From Paraburkholderia phenazinium (GTDB taxonomy: Bacteria; Pseudomonadota; Gammaproteobacteria; Burkholderiales; Burkholderiaceae), in contig NZ_FNCJ01000020.1 in NCBI RefSeq assembly GCF_900100735.1, positions 62,001 through 126,000 on the forward strand: 64,000 nucleotides of DNA. The letters are read 5' to 3'. A model generated the notes under the pieces. That model did no database searches and was not told the DNA's origin. It worked only from the letters and a program-made list of their open reading frames with translations. Below are positions 53,467-62,711 of the stretch, one piece after another. The position numbers and the translations under genes were made by a program. How positions within the stretch are numbered: position 1 is the stretch's first letter; every line of letters starts with the position of its first letter.

Positions 53467-56400
53467 TCAAATCTCCGTATGCTCGACGACTACCGGTTGC
53501 ATCCCGCACTCGTCGCGCCGGACCTTGAAGCACGTCGCGTAGAGTGCCGGCAGAAAGAACACCGTCAGTACCGTGGCAATCGTGATACCACCCATCAACG
53601 CAGTCGCCATAGGCCCGAAGAACGCTGAGCGCAAGAGTGGAATCAAGGCGAGCACAGCGGCGGCGGCCGTCAACATGATTGGCCTGAAGCGCCTCACCGT
53701 CGCACCGATAATCGCGTCGAAACGCCGTTGCCCCGCCGCAATGTCCTGGTCTATCTGGTCGACCAGAATCACGGAGTTGCGCATGATGATGCCGAACATG
53801 GCAATCACGCCGAGCAACGCGACGAAACCAAAGGGCTTGCCGAACAGGAGCAGCGCGGCCACGACGCCGATCAGCCCGAGCGGTGCTGTCAGTACGACAA
53901 TAAACGTACGCAGGAAGCTCGTCAGCTGGATCATGAGCAGCGTCAGCACGGCGATGATCATGAGCGGCATCTCGGCGTTGATCGAGGTCTGGCCTTTCGC
54001 GCTTTCTTCGACTGCGCCACCTACTTCGATGCGATAACCCACCGGCAGTCTGGCTTTTTCGCCAGCAAGCGAGTGCTCGATATCGCGGGTCACGTCGATG
54101 CCCTGCGCGTCGCCCCGAATGTCAGCCTGTACCGTGATCGTCGGCTGCCGGTCGCGCTGCCAGATCACACCGTATTCGAGCGTGTCCCGAACGTGTCCGA
54201 GAGAACCAAGCGGAACCGGGCCGTTCGGCGTCGGAATCGCGAGGCTCGTGAGCTGCGCGGGATCAACACGCTCGCTCTTCGGCGCACGCAGATCGACGTT
54301 GATCAGCTTGTCCCGTTCACGGTACTGCGTGACTGTGTACCCCGAGAGCGTCATGGCGAGGAAGTTCGATACGTCCTCCGATGTGACGCCAAGCTGCCGC
54401 GCCCTGTTCTGATCGATCTCGAACGAGATTGACCGTTCCGCCGGCTCGTCCCAGTCGAACTGGACATTGCGTGTGCGGGAGTCGGCGCGAACCTTCTCGG
54501 CGACCGTTTCAGAGATGGAGCGCACGGTCGCAATATCGTTACCGCTCACCCGGAACTTGATCGGGAAACCCACGGGCGGACCGTTCTCGAGCCGCGCCAC
54601 ACGCGTGCGCACGCCGGAGAACTCTCTCCCGAGTTTGGCATCGAGCCAGCGCATCAACTCGTCGCGGTTTTCGACGCTTTTTGCCGTGATCACGAACTGA
54701 GCAAAGTTAGGCTGCTGAAGCTGCTGGTCGAGCGGAAGGTAAAAACGCGGTGCACCGGTGCCCACAAAGTCGACGAAGTGGTCGATCCCGGGATTGCCGT
54801 CGAGCACCTTTTCCAGGCGCTTGGCTTCACGCAGCGTCGCCTCGAACGAAGCGCCTTCCGGCAGCCTAAGGTCCACGAGCAGCTCCGGCCGTTCCGAGTT
54901 CGGGAAGAACTGCTGCGGCACGCGCGTGAAGGCCGCCATCGCGATCGCAAAGAGCACGGCAGTGACACTTAGCACGGCCCAACGACGCTCGATACACCAC
55001 GAGACCCACCCCGACAGGCGTCGGTAGAAGCCGGTGTTGTAAACATCGTGTTCGTGATGGTGCCCGCCACTCTCGTGGCTCTTGCGCTCGGGCAGCATGT
55101 GGAAGCCCAGCAACGGGACCAGCACAACGGCCGCGAACCACGAGACGATCAGCGCAATGGCCGACACTTCGAAGATCGATCGCGTGTATTCGCCCGTACT
55201 CGATTTCGCGAGCGCGATCGGCAGGAAGCCCGATACCGTCACGAGCGTGCCGGTTAGCATCGGGAATGCCGTGCTCGTGTAGGCAAAGGCCGCCGCGCGC
55301 ATGCGACTCCACCCCTGCTCGAGCTTCACGGCCATCGTTTCGACGGCGATGATCGCGTCGTCGACGAGCAGCCCCAGCGCGAGTACGAGCGTGCCAAGGG
55401 AAACCTGGTCCAGCCCGATATTGAACACATGCATGCACAGCGCCGTCACGGCGAGCACGATCGGAATCGAGATCACCACGACCATGCCGGTGCGCAGGCC
55501 GAGCGAAACGAGGCTCACGACTAGCACGATGGCTACCGCTTCGCCGACCGACCTGACAAACTCGTCCACCGAATGCTTGACCGCGTGAGGCATGCTCGAG
55601 ACGGGAGCCAGTTTGAGTCCTGCAGGAAGGGCCGCCTGCAGTTCAGCGGCTTTCGCGTCGAGCGCCTTGCCGAGGCTGATCACGTCGCCCCCTTTTTGCA
55701 TCGTTACGCCGATGCCGAGCACCGCCTGCCCCCCGACGCGCATCTGGGTGACGGGCGGATCGTCATAACCGCGCGTGATTTTCGCGATGTCACCGAGGCG
55801 GAACACGCGTTTGTTCACGGTGATGAGCGTGTCGGCGAGCGCCTGCACATCCTTGAGCGCGCCGCTCGGTCGCACGAACACCCGGTCGTCCGCCGTCGTA
55901 ATGGTGCCGACGGGCGCCACCGCATTTTGTGCGTCGATTGCCTGGGCGAGCTGCTGCGGCGTGATAGAGAGCCCCGTTAGCTCTGCATTCGATATCTCGA
56001 CGAAGATGTGCTGGTCCGGGTCGCCAAAGTAGTCGACCTTGGCGACGCCGGGCACGCGCAGCAGGATGGCGCGCAACTGGTCCGCGTAGTCGTGCAGTTG
56101 CGCAGGCGTGAAGCCGTCGCCCTCAAGCGCATAGATGTTTGTGTAGACGTCCCCGAACTCGTCGTTAAAAAGCGGTCCAACCGTCCCCTTGGGCAGCGTC
56201 GCCGCGATGTCGCCCACTTTCTTGCGCACTTGATACCAGGTCTCTGGGACCTCTTTGACCGGGGCCGAGTCCTTCATGGCGAAGAAGATCATCGACTCGC
56301 CGGGCCGCGAGTAGCTCTTGATGTTGTCGACATACGGCGCCGCCTGCAGCTGACGGCCGATCCGGTCCGTGACCTGTTCCTGCACCTCGCGGGCAGTTGC

Positions 56401-56640
56401 GCCAGGCCAGTAAGTTTTGACCACCATGGTCCGGAACGTGAAAGGCGGATCCTCCGATTGCGCAAGTTGCGTATAACCGATCACGCCGAACAGGGTTGCA
56501 AGCCCGATCAGAAAGATCACGAGCTGCTGATGGCGCAACGCCCACGCGGAAAGATTGAAGCCGTCTTCGCCATGTGCCTCGGCGTCGGACGAGGTGACGG
56601 GCGCGCTGCCACGCGCAGTTTCACGGTCGCGTGCGTTCAT
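53467..56640 (-). CDS. RND efflux pump, inner-membrane permease
   Basis: Proton-driven RND transporter of 1057 residues. N-terminal helix HQQLVIFLIGLATLFGVIGY, two large periplasmic loops, and the membrane block with GLLVDDAIIAVETM, which carries the proton-relay Asp pair, and later LGVIAMFGIIMRNSVILVDQ. The phrase SEDPPFTFRTMVVKTYWPGA near the N-terminus is typical of a subgroup of tripartite drug pumps. Its start overlaps the adaptor stop by ATGA. Extruded compounds probably include hydrophobic aromatic ones, given the divergent aromatic regulator, but that is inference. Confidence 0.94.
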   Translation of the reverse strand: MNARDRETARGSAPVTSSDAEAHGEDGFNLSAWALRHQQLVIFLIGLATLFGVIGYTQLAQSEDPPFTFRTMVVKTYWPGATAREVQEQVTDRIGRQLQAAPYVDNIKSYSRPGESMIFFAMKDSAPVKEVPETWYQVRKKVGDIAATLPKGTVGPLFNDEFGDVYTNIYALEGDGFTPAQLHDYADQLRAILLRVPGVAKVDYFGDPDQHIFVEISNAELTGLSITPQQLAQAIDAQNAVAPVGTITTADDRVFVRPSGALKDVQALADTLITVNKRVFRLGDIAKITRGYDDPPVTQMRVGGQAVLGIGVTMQKGGDVISLGKALDAKAAELQAALPAGLKLAPVSSMPHAVKHSVDEFVRSVGEAVAIVLVVSLVSLGLRTGMVVVISIPIVLAVTALCMHVFNIGLDQVSLGTLVLALGLLVDDAIIAVETMAVKLEQGWSRMRAAAFAYTSTAFPMLTGTLVTVSGFLPIALAKSSTGEYTRSIFEVSAIALIVSWFAAVVLVPLLGFHMLPERKSHESGGHHHEHDVYNTGFYRRLSGWVSWCIERRWAVLSVTAVLFAIAMAAFTRVPQQFFPNSERPELLVDLRLPEGASFEATLREAKRLEKVLDGNPGIDHFVDFVGTGAPRFYLPLDQQLQQPNFAQFVITAKSVENRDELMRWLDAKLGREFSGVRTRVARLENGPPVGFPIKFRVSGNDIATVRSISETVAEKVRADSRTRNVQFDWDEPAERSISFEIDQNRARQLGVTSEDVSNFLAMTLSGYTVTQYRERDKLINVDLRAPKSERVDPAQLTSLAIPTPNGPVPLGSLGHVRDTLEYGVIWQRDRQPTITVQADIRGDAQGIDVTRDIEHSLAGEKARLPVGYRIEVGGAVEESAKGQTSINAEMPLMIIAVLTLLMIQLTSFLRTFIVVLTAPLGLIGVVAALLLFGKPFGFVALLGVIAMFGIIMRNSVILVDQIDQDIAAGQRRFDAIIGATVRRFRPIMLTAAAAVLALIPLLRSAFFGPMATALMGGITIATVLTVFFLPALYATCFKVRRDECGMQPVVVEHTEI

Positions 56641-57815
56641 GACGAAAAATCCTCGGGGTGCAACGGGGCTATCACCTGCACGTGTTCGTCAGCGCTTACT
56701 GCGTGCACACCTTGCATCACGACGCGATCGCCGTCGTGCAGGCCGCCGGTGACGGAGACCGTACGCTCGTCGTAGCGCGCGACGCTGACAGGGCGCAGCT
56801 CAAGGGTGTCGCTGCTCGCGCGCACCACCCAAACAGCGGGGTCCTCGCCTTTGTGAAAGAGCGCCGTCACAGGCAGCGCGAACGGACGTGCAGTTGGCGC
56901 GTCGCCGACCGCATCGAACGTGACAGTGGCCGTCATGCCGAGGCGAACTTCGGGGCTCGGCGTGGCCAGCGTAAGCTTCACGCGCCACGTGCGGCTTTGC
57001 GGGTCGGCGGCGGGCGACACCTCGCGCACGCGCGCCTCGAAAGTCTTACCGGGCAGCGCGGACAGACTTACGCGCGCATTGCTGCCGGCCGTCAATGCGC
57101 CCAGTGTCTGCTCGGGCGCGTCGCAGACAACATCCACGTCTCCCGACCAGTCGAGGTGATAGACGGCTTGATCTGCCTGAACGTTCTGGCCGGTGTCGGC
57201 GTCCTCCGAGGTGATGACGCCGTCGTGGTCTGCCGTGAGCGTGGCGTAGCTCAGGTGATCCGAGGCGAGCGCCATTTGGGCGAGCGCCGAATCGCGCTGC
57301 GCGAGGGCGGAAGCATAGGTGTCCTGGGTCTGCTCCATCTGCGCTGTTGCGATCAGGTTTGCCTGCGCCTGAGCGCGGTCGCGGTCGAGCTGCTGCCTGG
57401 CGTACACGAGACGATGTTCGGCGGCGTTGAGCTGTGCTCGTGCGTTGACCAGGTTATTGCGCAGATCGGTAGGGTCGAGCAGCGCAACGGCCTGTCCCGC
57501 CTTGACGGTATCGCCGATGCGCACGCGCCGTTCGGTGACCTTGCCTCCAACCCTGAACGAAAGAGGCGTGGAATACCGCGCCTGCACCTGAGCCGGCAAC
57601 GAGGCGCTCGCCGAGCGCCCGTCGGGATGAACCGTGATAGCGACGACGGGCTTGGGCTCGGGGGCGACGGTTTCGCGCGGGTGGCAGGCCGCCAGTAGCA
57701 GTGCGCCGCAAGCCGCAATCACAAGACGCCTTCGAAGGAATGGCCGGACGACGATTGACAGGAAGGGGCGCGCAAGCGTCTGCGCGTTAAGACCGGAAAA
57801 TTTCACGATATTCAC
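56637..57815 (-). CDS. RND efflux periplasmic adaptor (membrane fusion protein)
   Basis: Adaptor joining pump and channel. A lipoprotein signal (ALLLAAC) is followed by the beta-barrel/lipoyl/hairpin layout: VTERRVRIGDTVKAGQAVALLDP, the helical hairpin around NARAQLNAAEHRLVYARQQ, then VLSV-type ends such as VSVARYDERTVSVTGGL. The start is uncertain: an ATG at 57854, a GTG at 57815 and a GTG at 57806 all leave a longer leader before the lipobox than usual. The GTG at 57815 is used here. It is the first gene of the operon, about 350 bp from the shared operator-like repeat. Confidence 0.88.
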   Translation of the reverse strand: MNIVKFSGLNAQTLARPFLSIVVRPFLRRRLVIAACGALLLAACHPRETVAPEPKPVVAITVHPDGRSASASLPAQVQARYSTPLSFRVGGKVTERRVRIGDTVKAGQAVALLDPTDLRNNLVNARAQLNAAEHRLVYARQQLDRDRAQAQANLIATAQMEQTQDTYASALAQRDSALAQMALASDHLSYATLTADHDGVITSEDADTGQNVQADQAVYHLDWSGDVDVVCDAPEQTLGALTAGSNARVSLSALPGKTFEARVREVSPAADPQSRTWRVKLTLATPSPEVRLGMTATVTFDAVGDAPTARPFALPVTALFHKGEDPAVWVVRASSDTLELRPVSVARYDERTVSVTGGLHDGDRVVMQGVHAVSADEHVQVIAPLHPEDFSS

Positions 57816-58168
57816 AAGGCAGGTGATGGTCCAGCAATAAGATGGGCGAGGCATCGGAAAACACGGTGTGTCTGGCAGCATGCTTTGCGAAGTGCGCGAG
57901 CACTTGATCCGGCATACCTACAACTTAGTATTCCTACCCGATTCGTCTAATACAAACCGCTTGCAACTCTTCGCACTTCGTCATAGCACGCGGTCACTTC
58001 CTACGAAACAGCTAAAGAACGAGCGTAAAAATGATCCTCGCCCCTAGCCCGGCGCTGGTGGATCTGGACGGCAACGGACGAACCATCTTTAGCGCCGCAA
58101 CACCCTTTTCCAGGTGCCGTCGCAACTCAATTCGTCTATCCACGCGGTCGCTGATCCGGTCGCAACAG
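57816..58168. other. Long leader/intergenic region upstream of the RND operon
   Basis: No gene is seen in these 353 bp. It separates the adaptor start from the operator-like repeat at 58169-58201 and presumably contains the pump promoter and a long 5' leader. A remnant of former regulation is possible given the broken TetR gene beyond. Confidence 0.35.
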
Positions 58169-58201
58169 TGACATTACATCCCATAACTGATGATATTGTC
58201 A
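58169..58201. promoter_or_regulatory. Second copy of the TetR operator-like repeat
   Basis: Inverted half-sites TGACATTA (58169-58176) and TATTGTCA (58194-58201) with CATAACTGAT inside, as at 50873-50904 except for spacing (one base more). It lies 51 bp before the broken TetR gene and upstream of the divergent RND operon. Confidence 0.6.
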
Positions 58202-58251
58202 ATCATGATTCATAAATCCACAATTCGACGTTACAGAAATCTGGAACCGAG

Positions 58252-58568
58252 ATGCCTGATACCGCGAACTCCCGTTCAACCGGGCAGCGCACAAAAAAGC
58301 TGCCAGCTCCGGCCGAGGCGGCGGAAGGGCGCCAGCCGCGCGGCGCCCTTCGCAAGCGAGAGACTCGTGCACGCCTGCTCGATGCAGCGCTCAGGTTAGT
58401 GGCCGAAAAAGGGATGGATTCGATGAACAGAACTTCGCCGAGCGCGCTACGACGGTCGTGCTACAAGCGCTCGGACTCAAGCGCGCAGAGGCAGAGAGAA
58501 TTGCGCGGCTGCCGTTGCCGGGTAAGCCGGAAATCAAGGTCTGCGGAACAAAAACGCACGTCCGATGA
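58252..58568 (+). pseudogene. TetR regulator with large internal deletion (paralogue of the gene at 50954)
   Basis: The first frame (58252-58419) encodes the start MPDTANSRS, a basic arm and QPRGALRKRETRARLLDAAL followed by RLVAEKGMD, i.e. the first helix of the HTH. At about 58420 it joins, out of frame, the far C-terminus: EQNFAERATTVVLQALGLKR then AEAERIARLPLPG, matching the end of the gene at 50954. About 140-150 residues (second half of the HTH and most of the ligand domain) are missing. In the original frame the ORF continues for ~50 meaningless residues. It can no longer be a repressor. Confidence 0.82.
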
Positions 58569-58989
58569 TTAGACGGACGATCTCCAGCTTCACTTCAGGG
58601 CACGGATAGACGCACGGCGAGACGAGAATCGAGGCAGCTGTGAATCGGGGGATACGGCGCTGTGAACATCAATCAAACGCATGGCACCGGTTGATATCGC
58701 TCAGTCCCTAAAAGCGCCGTTGCTGTGCTCCCATCGGCGACTGGGACCGCCTGATCAGCCGGAGGGAAATTGGCGGATTTACTAACCAGCTGCACATGGC
58801 CCAGGAGCCGTACGAGCTTTTCATCTGCGACGGCGCGCCGCATGCGTTCGGGGAGTTGTTTCCGGCCGCGGCTTTTAGGCCGGCTGCGTCGAGCGCCGCC
58901 CGGCAGTACACACCGACAGCAGCATTGCTGCTGTGACGATCAATAAGGAAAATCGCATAGACAAGGACCAGATAGCGCCCAATGCATCA
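58569..58989. other. Intergenic region with two hairpins, no gene seen
   Basis: 420 bp. Hairpins: CCGGCC/GGCCGG (58862-58867 and 58878-58883) and an 8-bp stem ACAGCAGC/GCTGCTGT with a 3-nt loop (58916-58923 and 58927-58934). The second may terminate the minus-strand TetR/MFS unit. A short plus-strand stretch around 58790-58860 reads like protein (QEPYELFICDGAPHAFGEL) but has no supporting start and matches no family I know; it may be a remnant. Confidence 0.4.
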
Positions 58990-59595
58990 CTACCTCCGTG
59001 CCCCCGCACAGCGCAGCAACAAATCTTCCACCGTCCGCGCCAGTTGCGCGCGATTCACCCGCTTCTGCTTCAGGTACGCGTTATCAACAACGCTATGAAT
59101 GCCGGTGAACAGAAACACCGCCGCCGCCCGCGTGTCCACAATCGACCATGCTCCCACCTTCTTGCCCTCACTCAGCATCCGGTGCAGATCGTCGATCACG
59201 ATGTTGTCGACCAGCCCTTCGCGCGTACGCGGCCACTGGTCCCAAAACAACGCGTCGTGCACGCGGATCGAATCAAGGTAGCCGAGTGCACAAGCCTTCG
59301 CCCAGGCAGAAAGCCTGGCGTGCAGATCGTCTTCAGGTTGTTTCGCGACCGCGGCCTGAATGCCGTCCAGCAGCTTGCGGCCGAAACGATCGCCGAGGGC
59401 GCCCAGCAGTTCGTCCTTCGACGCAAAATACAGGTAGAACGTGCCCTTCGCCACGTTCGCGCCAGCCGTGATCTGATCGACGGTGGTAGCCGCCACACCC
59501 TGCTCGACCAGCAGACTCTCCGCCGCGTTCATGATGTCGTTGCGCCGCTTCTCCGGCGACTTGGTTCTCACATTCTGCTTGGCGACGGTAGGCAT
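58990..59595 (-). CDS. TetR/AcrR-family regulator
   Basis: 201 residues from the ATG at 59595; start uncertain because upstream in-frame ATGs exist at 59619 and 59646. HTH domain: RRNDIMNAAESLLVEQGVAA, TTVDQITAGANVAKGTFYLYFASKDEL (read in two pieces, split at VDQI). C-terminal ligand domain contains VHDALFWDQWPRTREGLVDNI. It follows the DHA2 MFS gene on the same strand with about 130 bp between, and is its likely regulator. Confidence 0.85.
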   Translation of the reverse strand: MPTVAKQNVRTKSPEKRRNDIMNAAESLLVEQGVAATTVDQITAGANVAKGTFYLYFASKDELLGALGDRFGRKLLDGIQAAVAKQPEDDLHARLSAWAKACALGYLDSIRVHDALFWDQWPRTREGLVDNIVIDDLHRMLSEGKKVGAWSIVDTRAAAVFLFTGIHSVVDNAYLKQKRVNRAQLARTVEDLLLRCAGARR

Positions 59596-59727
59596 CTGAC
59601 GAACGGGCTCCGACCACATGGGAATAGAGGAAGGAGCATAGCGCATTGCCGATTGCTGCGGCAACACATCGTCCGCTGCAATCGGCAAGCCGTTCACGTG
59701 GCTGCCGCAGTAACGGCAAGCGCCGCC

Positions 59728-61296
59728 TTAGTGTCCGCCGCCGCCCGCACCGGCATCGGTCCTGACGGGCTTGGTGACCCAGATCAGCGGAATGATGACG
59801 ATGAAGATCACCGCCGACAACCTGAAGATGTCATTGAGTCCCAGCATGGCAGCCTGGCCGTTCAGCGTGCGTTCAAAGAACGCCAGCGCTCGCCCCGGGC
59901 CGCCGCCCAAGGTCGACTGCAAGGAATTGATCACACCGAGGAATAACGGATTGTTGATGCTGGCCTGCTCGGTGAGACGGGCGTGGTGCAGGATCGTGCG
60001 GTCGTTCCAGCCCGTGCTGAACAACGACGTGCCGACCGCGCCGGCAAACAGACGCACGAAGTTCGACAAGCCCGCTGCTGCCGGAATCTTCTGCGGCGGC
60101 AACCCAGACAGGATGATCACCGTCAGCGGCACGAAGAACAACGCCATCGGAATGCCCTGCAGCAGCGTGGGCAGCACCAACGTCCAGGTATCGACGCCGG
60201 TGGTGTAGTACGAGCGCATCAGGAACACACCGGCAAAGCCGACGAACGCCAGTGTTGACAGAATACGGACGTCCGACTTCGGCACGAGTTTTCCCATCAC
60301 CGGTACCAGTACGATCGCAAACAGGCCTAATGGTGCGATCACCAGCCCCGAGTCGATGGAGCGATAGCCGAGATATTGCTGCATCCACTGCGGCAACAGC
60401 ACCAGGTTGGCAAAGAACACCGCGTAGGCGACTGAGATTGCTGCGGTGCCGCCAAGGAAATTGCGGCCGGCAAACAGCCGCAGATCGATGATCGGGTTGG
60501 TCTCCGTCAGTTCCCAGATCACGAACGCCGCAAAGCCGATCGCTGCGACCACGGCCAGCGTGATGATCACCGGCGAGTCGAACCAGTCGAGGTCTTTGCC
60601 TTTGTCGAGCATGATCTGCAGCGATGCCACCCAGGTGATCAGCAAACCGAGCCCGACCGCATCGACCCGCACTTTCATGGTTGGCGTTTCCCGCGAGCGA
60701 TAGATGATCCACGTGACGATGCCGGCAAAAAGGCCAACCGGTATGTTGATGTAGAAGATCCATGACCAGCTATAGCTGTCGGTCATCCAGCCGCCCAGGA
60801 GCGGCCCGGCAATCGGCCCGACCGTCGCGGTCATGGCCCATAGCGCAAGCGCCATCGAACTCTTCGACTTCGGATAGGAGCCGAGCAGGATCGCTTGCGA
60901 GAGTGGAATCAGCGGCCCCGCCATCGCCCCCTGCAAGATCCGCGCGCCCAGCAGAAAAGGCAGCGTCGGCGCCAAACCGCATAGCCAGGACGCCGCGGTG
61001 AACAGCAAAATCGCACTGACGAACAAGCGGATCTGGCCGATCCGCCGCACAAGCCAGCCTGTGAGCGGGATCGAGATGGCGTTGGATGCGGCGAACAGCG
61101 TAATGACCCACGTACCCTCGTCGACCGAGACGCCAAGATTGCCTGAGATGGTCGGAATCGCGACGTTGGCGATCGACGAATCGAGCACGGTCATGAAAGT
61201 AGCGAGGGCCACCGCGATGGTGGCCAAAACCAGCTTGCCGCCGGTGAGAGGCGGGGGCGGCGGCGGCGGTGCTGCAGGGGGTGATGAGGTGTTCAA
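59728..61296 (-). CDS. DHA2-family MFS multidrug exporter (EmrB/QacA-like)
   Basis: Fourteen-helix proton-coupled drug exporter. A proline-rich start is followed by LATIAVALATFMTVLDSSIANVAIPT with the DHA2 motif D1 (LDxTIVNVALP-like), and GWLVRRIGQIRLF (motif A), then GPLLGGWMTDSYSWSWIFYINIPVGL (motif C region, read as GPLLGG and WSWIFYINIP). Length 522 fits. It starts at a TTG (61296) with CTGGAG 6-7 nt upstream. No EmrA-type adaptor gene is near. Paired with the TetR gene downstream. Confidence 0.9.
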   Translation of the reverse strand: MNTSSPPAAPPPPPPPLTGGKLVLATIAVALATFMTVLDSSIANVAIPTISGNLGVSVDEGTWVITLFAASNAISIPLTGWLVRRIGQIRLFVSAILLFTAASWLCGLAPTLPFLLGARILQGAMAGPLIPLSQAILLGSYPKSKSSMALALWAMTATVGPIAGPLLGGWMTDSYSWSWIFYINIPVGLFAGIVTWIIYRSRETPTMKVRVDAVGLGLLITWVASLQIMLDKGKDLDWFDSPVIITLAVVAAIGFAAFVIWELTETNPIIDLRLFAGRNFLGGTAAISVAYAVFFANLVLLPQWMQQYLGYRSIDSGLVIAPLGLFAIVLVPVMGKLVPKSDVRILSTLAFVGFAGVFLMRSYYTTGVDTWTLVLPTLLQGIPMALFFVPLTVIILSGLPPQKIPAAAGLSNFVRLFAGAVGTSLFSTGWNDRTILHHARLTEQASINNPLFLGVINSLQSTLGGGPGRALAFFERTLNGQAAMLGLNDIFRLSAVIFIVIIPLIWVTKPVRTDAGAGGGGH

Positions 61297-61401
61297 GTCG
61301 TCTCCAGGGGATCAACGGGCGGTGCGAGCGCATCCCGCCGGGTTGCGGATTGGCTTTCGGCTGGGGTTGCGACAGAAGCTTCGTGAGCGGAACCGGGGGC
61401 G

Positions 61402-62022
61402 TCAGACGTCCCAGAGCAGCAACGCTGCCGCATGGAACATACGGCTGGTCGCGTTCGCCGGCTCCTGCGCGATATGAACCGCGGGCAAAGGCGCCCGGCC
61501 ACGGAACCGGCGTGAGGGCTCCGTCCTGTGCAGATGCGCGGCGTAGGTGTCGCGGGGCAATGAAATGCTCTCGTCCGATTCACCGGAAGCCTGGGCCATC
61601 ACGCGCCCTACTTCGCCCCGGTGATATCCACAATGCGTCACCACATGGGTCAGCATCTCTTCGCGGGTCATATACCCGTCGCTGCCATCGGTGAACACAA
61701 AGGGGATAGATTCAGAAAGCATGGCCGGACTCACCATCCATAGATAGTCGAGATACCAGCGATCGATAGCGGCAAGACCGGCACGCAGCTCGGCAAGCTC
61801 CGGGGTGCCCGGCGTATTGTCCGCCGTGAAGTGATGGCCTTTGCCAAGCAGGTGAGCGGCGAAGATCCGGCTCACCACCAGGCAATGATTCATCAGCCGG
61901 ATGGCAAAGCGGCGCTCCGCCGGATGATGCTCAGCGCTTAAGCCACTCATTGCTTCCATTAGTTCGCCATTGGCCCACGCTTGATAGCGGAACATCTTGA
62001 GCAGTAGTTCACTCGCGCTCAT
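61402..62022 (-). CDS. DinB-family four-helix protein
   Basis: 206-residue DinB-like metalloprotein (unknown activity, often a thiol transferase or nickel/zinc binder). FRYQAWANGELMEAM with the N-terminal helix, MNHCLVVSRIFAAHLLG with its His near the start of helix 2, then LTHVVTHCGYHRGEVGRVM with the H...HxxxH-like set, form the expected metal site. The usual domain ends near residue 170; a tail of about 35 residues (PLPAVHIAQEPANA...) follows. GGGAGGT is 7 nt before the ATG at 62022. It is divergent from the TetR gene at 62091 across 68 bp. Confidence 0.85.
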   Translation of the reverse strand: MSASELLLKMFRYQAWANGELMEAMSGLSAEHHPAERRFAIRLMNHCLVVSRIFAAHLLGKGHHFTADNTPGTPELAELRAGLAAIDRWYLDYLWMVSPAMLSESIPFVFTDGSDGYMTREEMLTHVVTHCGYHRGEVGRVMAQASGESDESISLPRDTYAAHLHRTEPSRRFRGRAPLPAVHIAQEPANATSRMFHAAALLLWDV

Positions 62023-62090
62023 TGTGGCGACCTCCCAATCCGAATAATATGTGAGCTTAGTTTTCACATTATTTCTGGAGGGGCCCTTGC

Positions 62091-62711
62091 ATGTCTACTC
62101 GCGTTTCCGATCCTGAAGCCGCCATGCGGAAGAGGCCGCGCCAAGCCCGTTCCCGGGCTACGGTAGAGACAATCGTGGAGGCAGGAACTCGCGTTCTGGA
62201 TTCTCAGGGGTGGTCGGGATTCACCACCAATGAGGTCGCCGAGGTGGCCGGCATCAGTATCGGCTCACTCTATCAGTACTTCCCGAACAAGCTTGCCTTG
62301 GTGGACGCGATCCGCCGCCGTCACTTCGACGACGTCCTGACGGTACTAAGGCGTGCTTGCGAGAGCCGGCGTGGAGCCAGGGATCTGGTCGCTGAGTTCG
62401 TGGGCAATATGATCGGCGTGCACAGCAAATATCCGGCCTTGCATCGGACCCTGCGCGACTTGCCGAATCCAGACGGGACGCGATCGACTTTCGAAGCCTT
62501 CCAGGAGGAGTATTTGCACCTGTACGGCGCGCTCGTGGCAGTGTTTCAGGGAAACAGAGACGGCAAGGTCAACGAAACGATCGTGCAGATACTGTCGTCC
62601 GCGGTCGAGGGCGTGATCCACAACGCCGCTCGACGGGAAGTATTGACGCAGCCCAAGATAAAACGTGAGCTGATCAAGCTGATGTGTTGCTACCTGGACG
62701 TGCCTTCCTAG
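62091..62711 (+). CDS. TetR/AcrR-family regulator
   Basis: 206-residue TetR regulator: QARSRATVETIVEAGTRVLD for the first helix, TTNEVAEVAGISIGSLYQYF for the HTH, and a C-terminal domain with LRDLPNPDGTRSTFEAFQEE. It is divergent from the DinB gene and converges with the MFS gene such that their stop codons share the palindrome CTAG (62708-62711). The likely targets are DinB and/or itself. Confidence 0.9.
   Translation: MSTRVSDPEAAMRKRPRQARSRATVETIVEAGTRVLDSQGWSGFTTNEVAEVAGISIGSLYQYFPNKLALVDAIRRRHFDDVLTVLRRACESRRGARDLVAEFVGNMIGVHSKYPALHRTLRDLPNPDGTRSTFEAFQEEYLHLYGALVAVFQGNRDGKVNETIVQILSSAVEGVIHNAARREVLTQPKIKRELIKLMCCYLDVPS

Noticed and set aside
58790..58930. A plus-strand protein-like stretch in the gap after the broken TetR
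   Set aside because: It lacks a start, is interrupted and matches no family I recognise, so it is only mentioned as a possible remnant.
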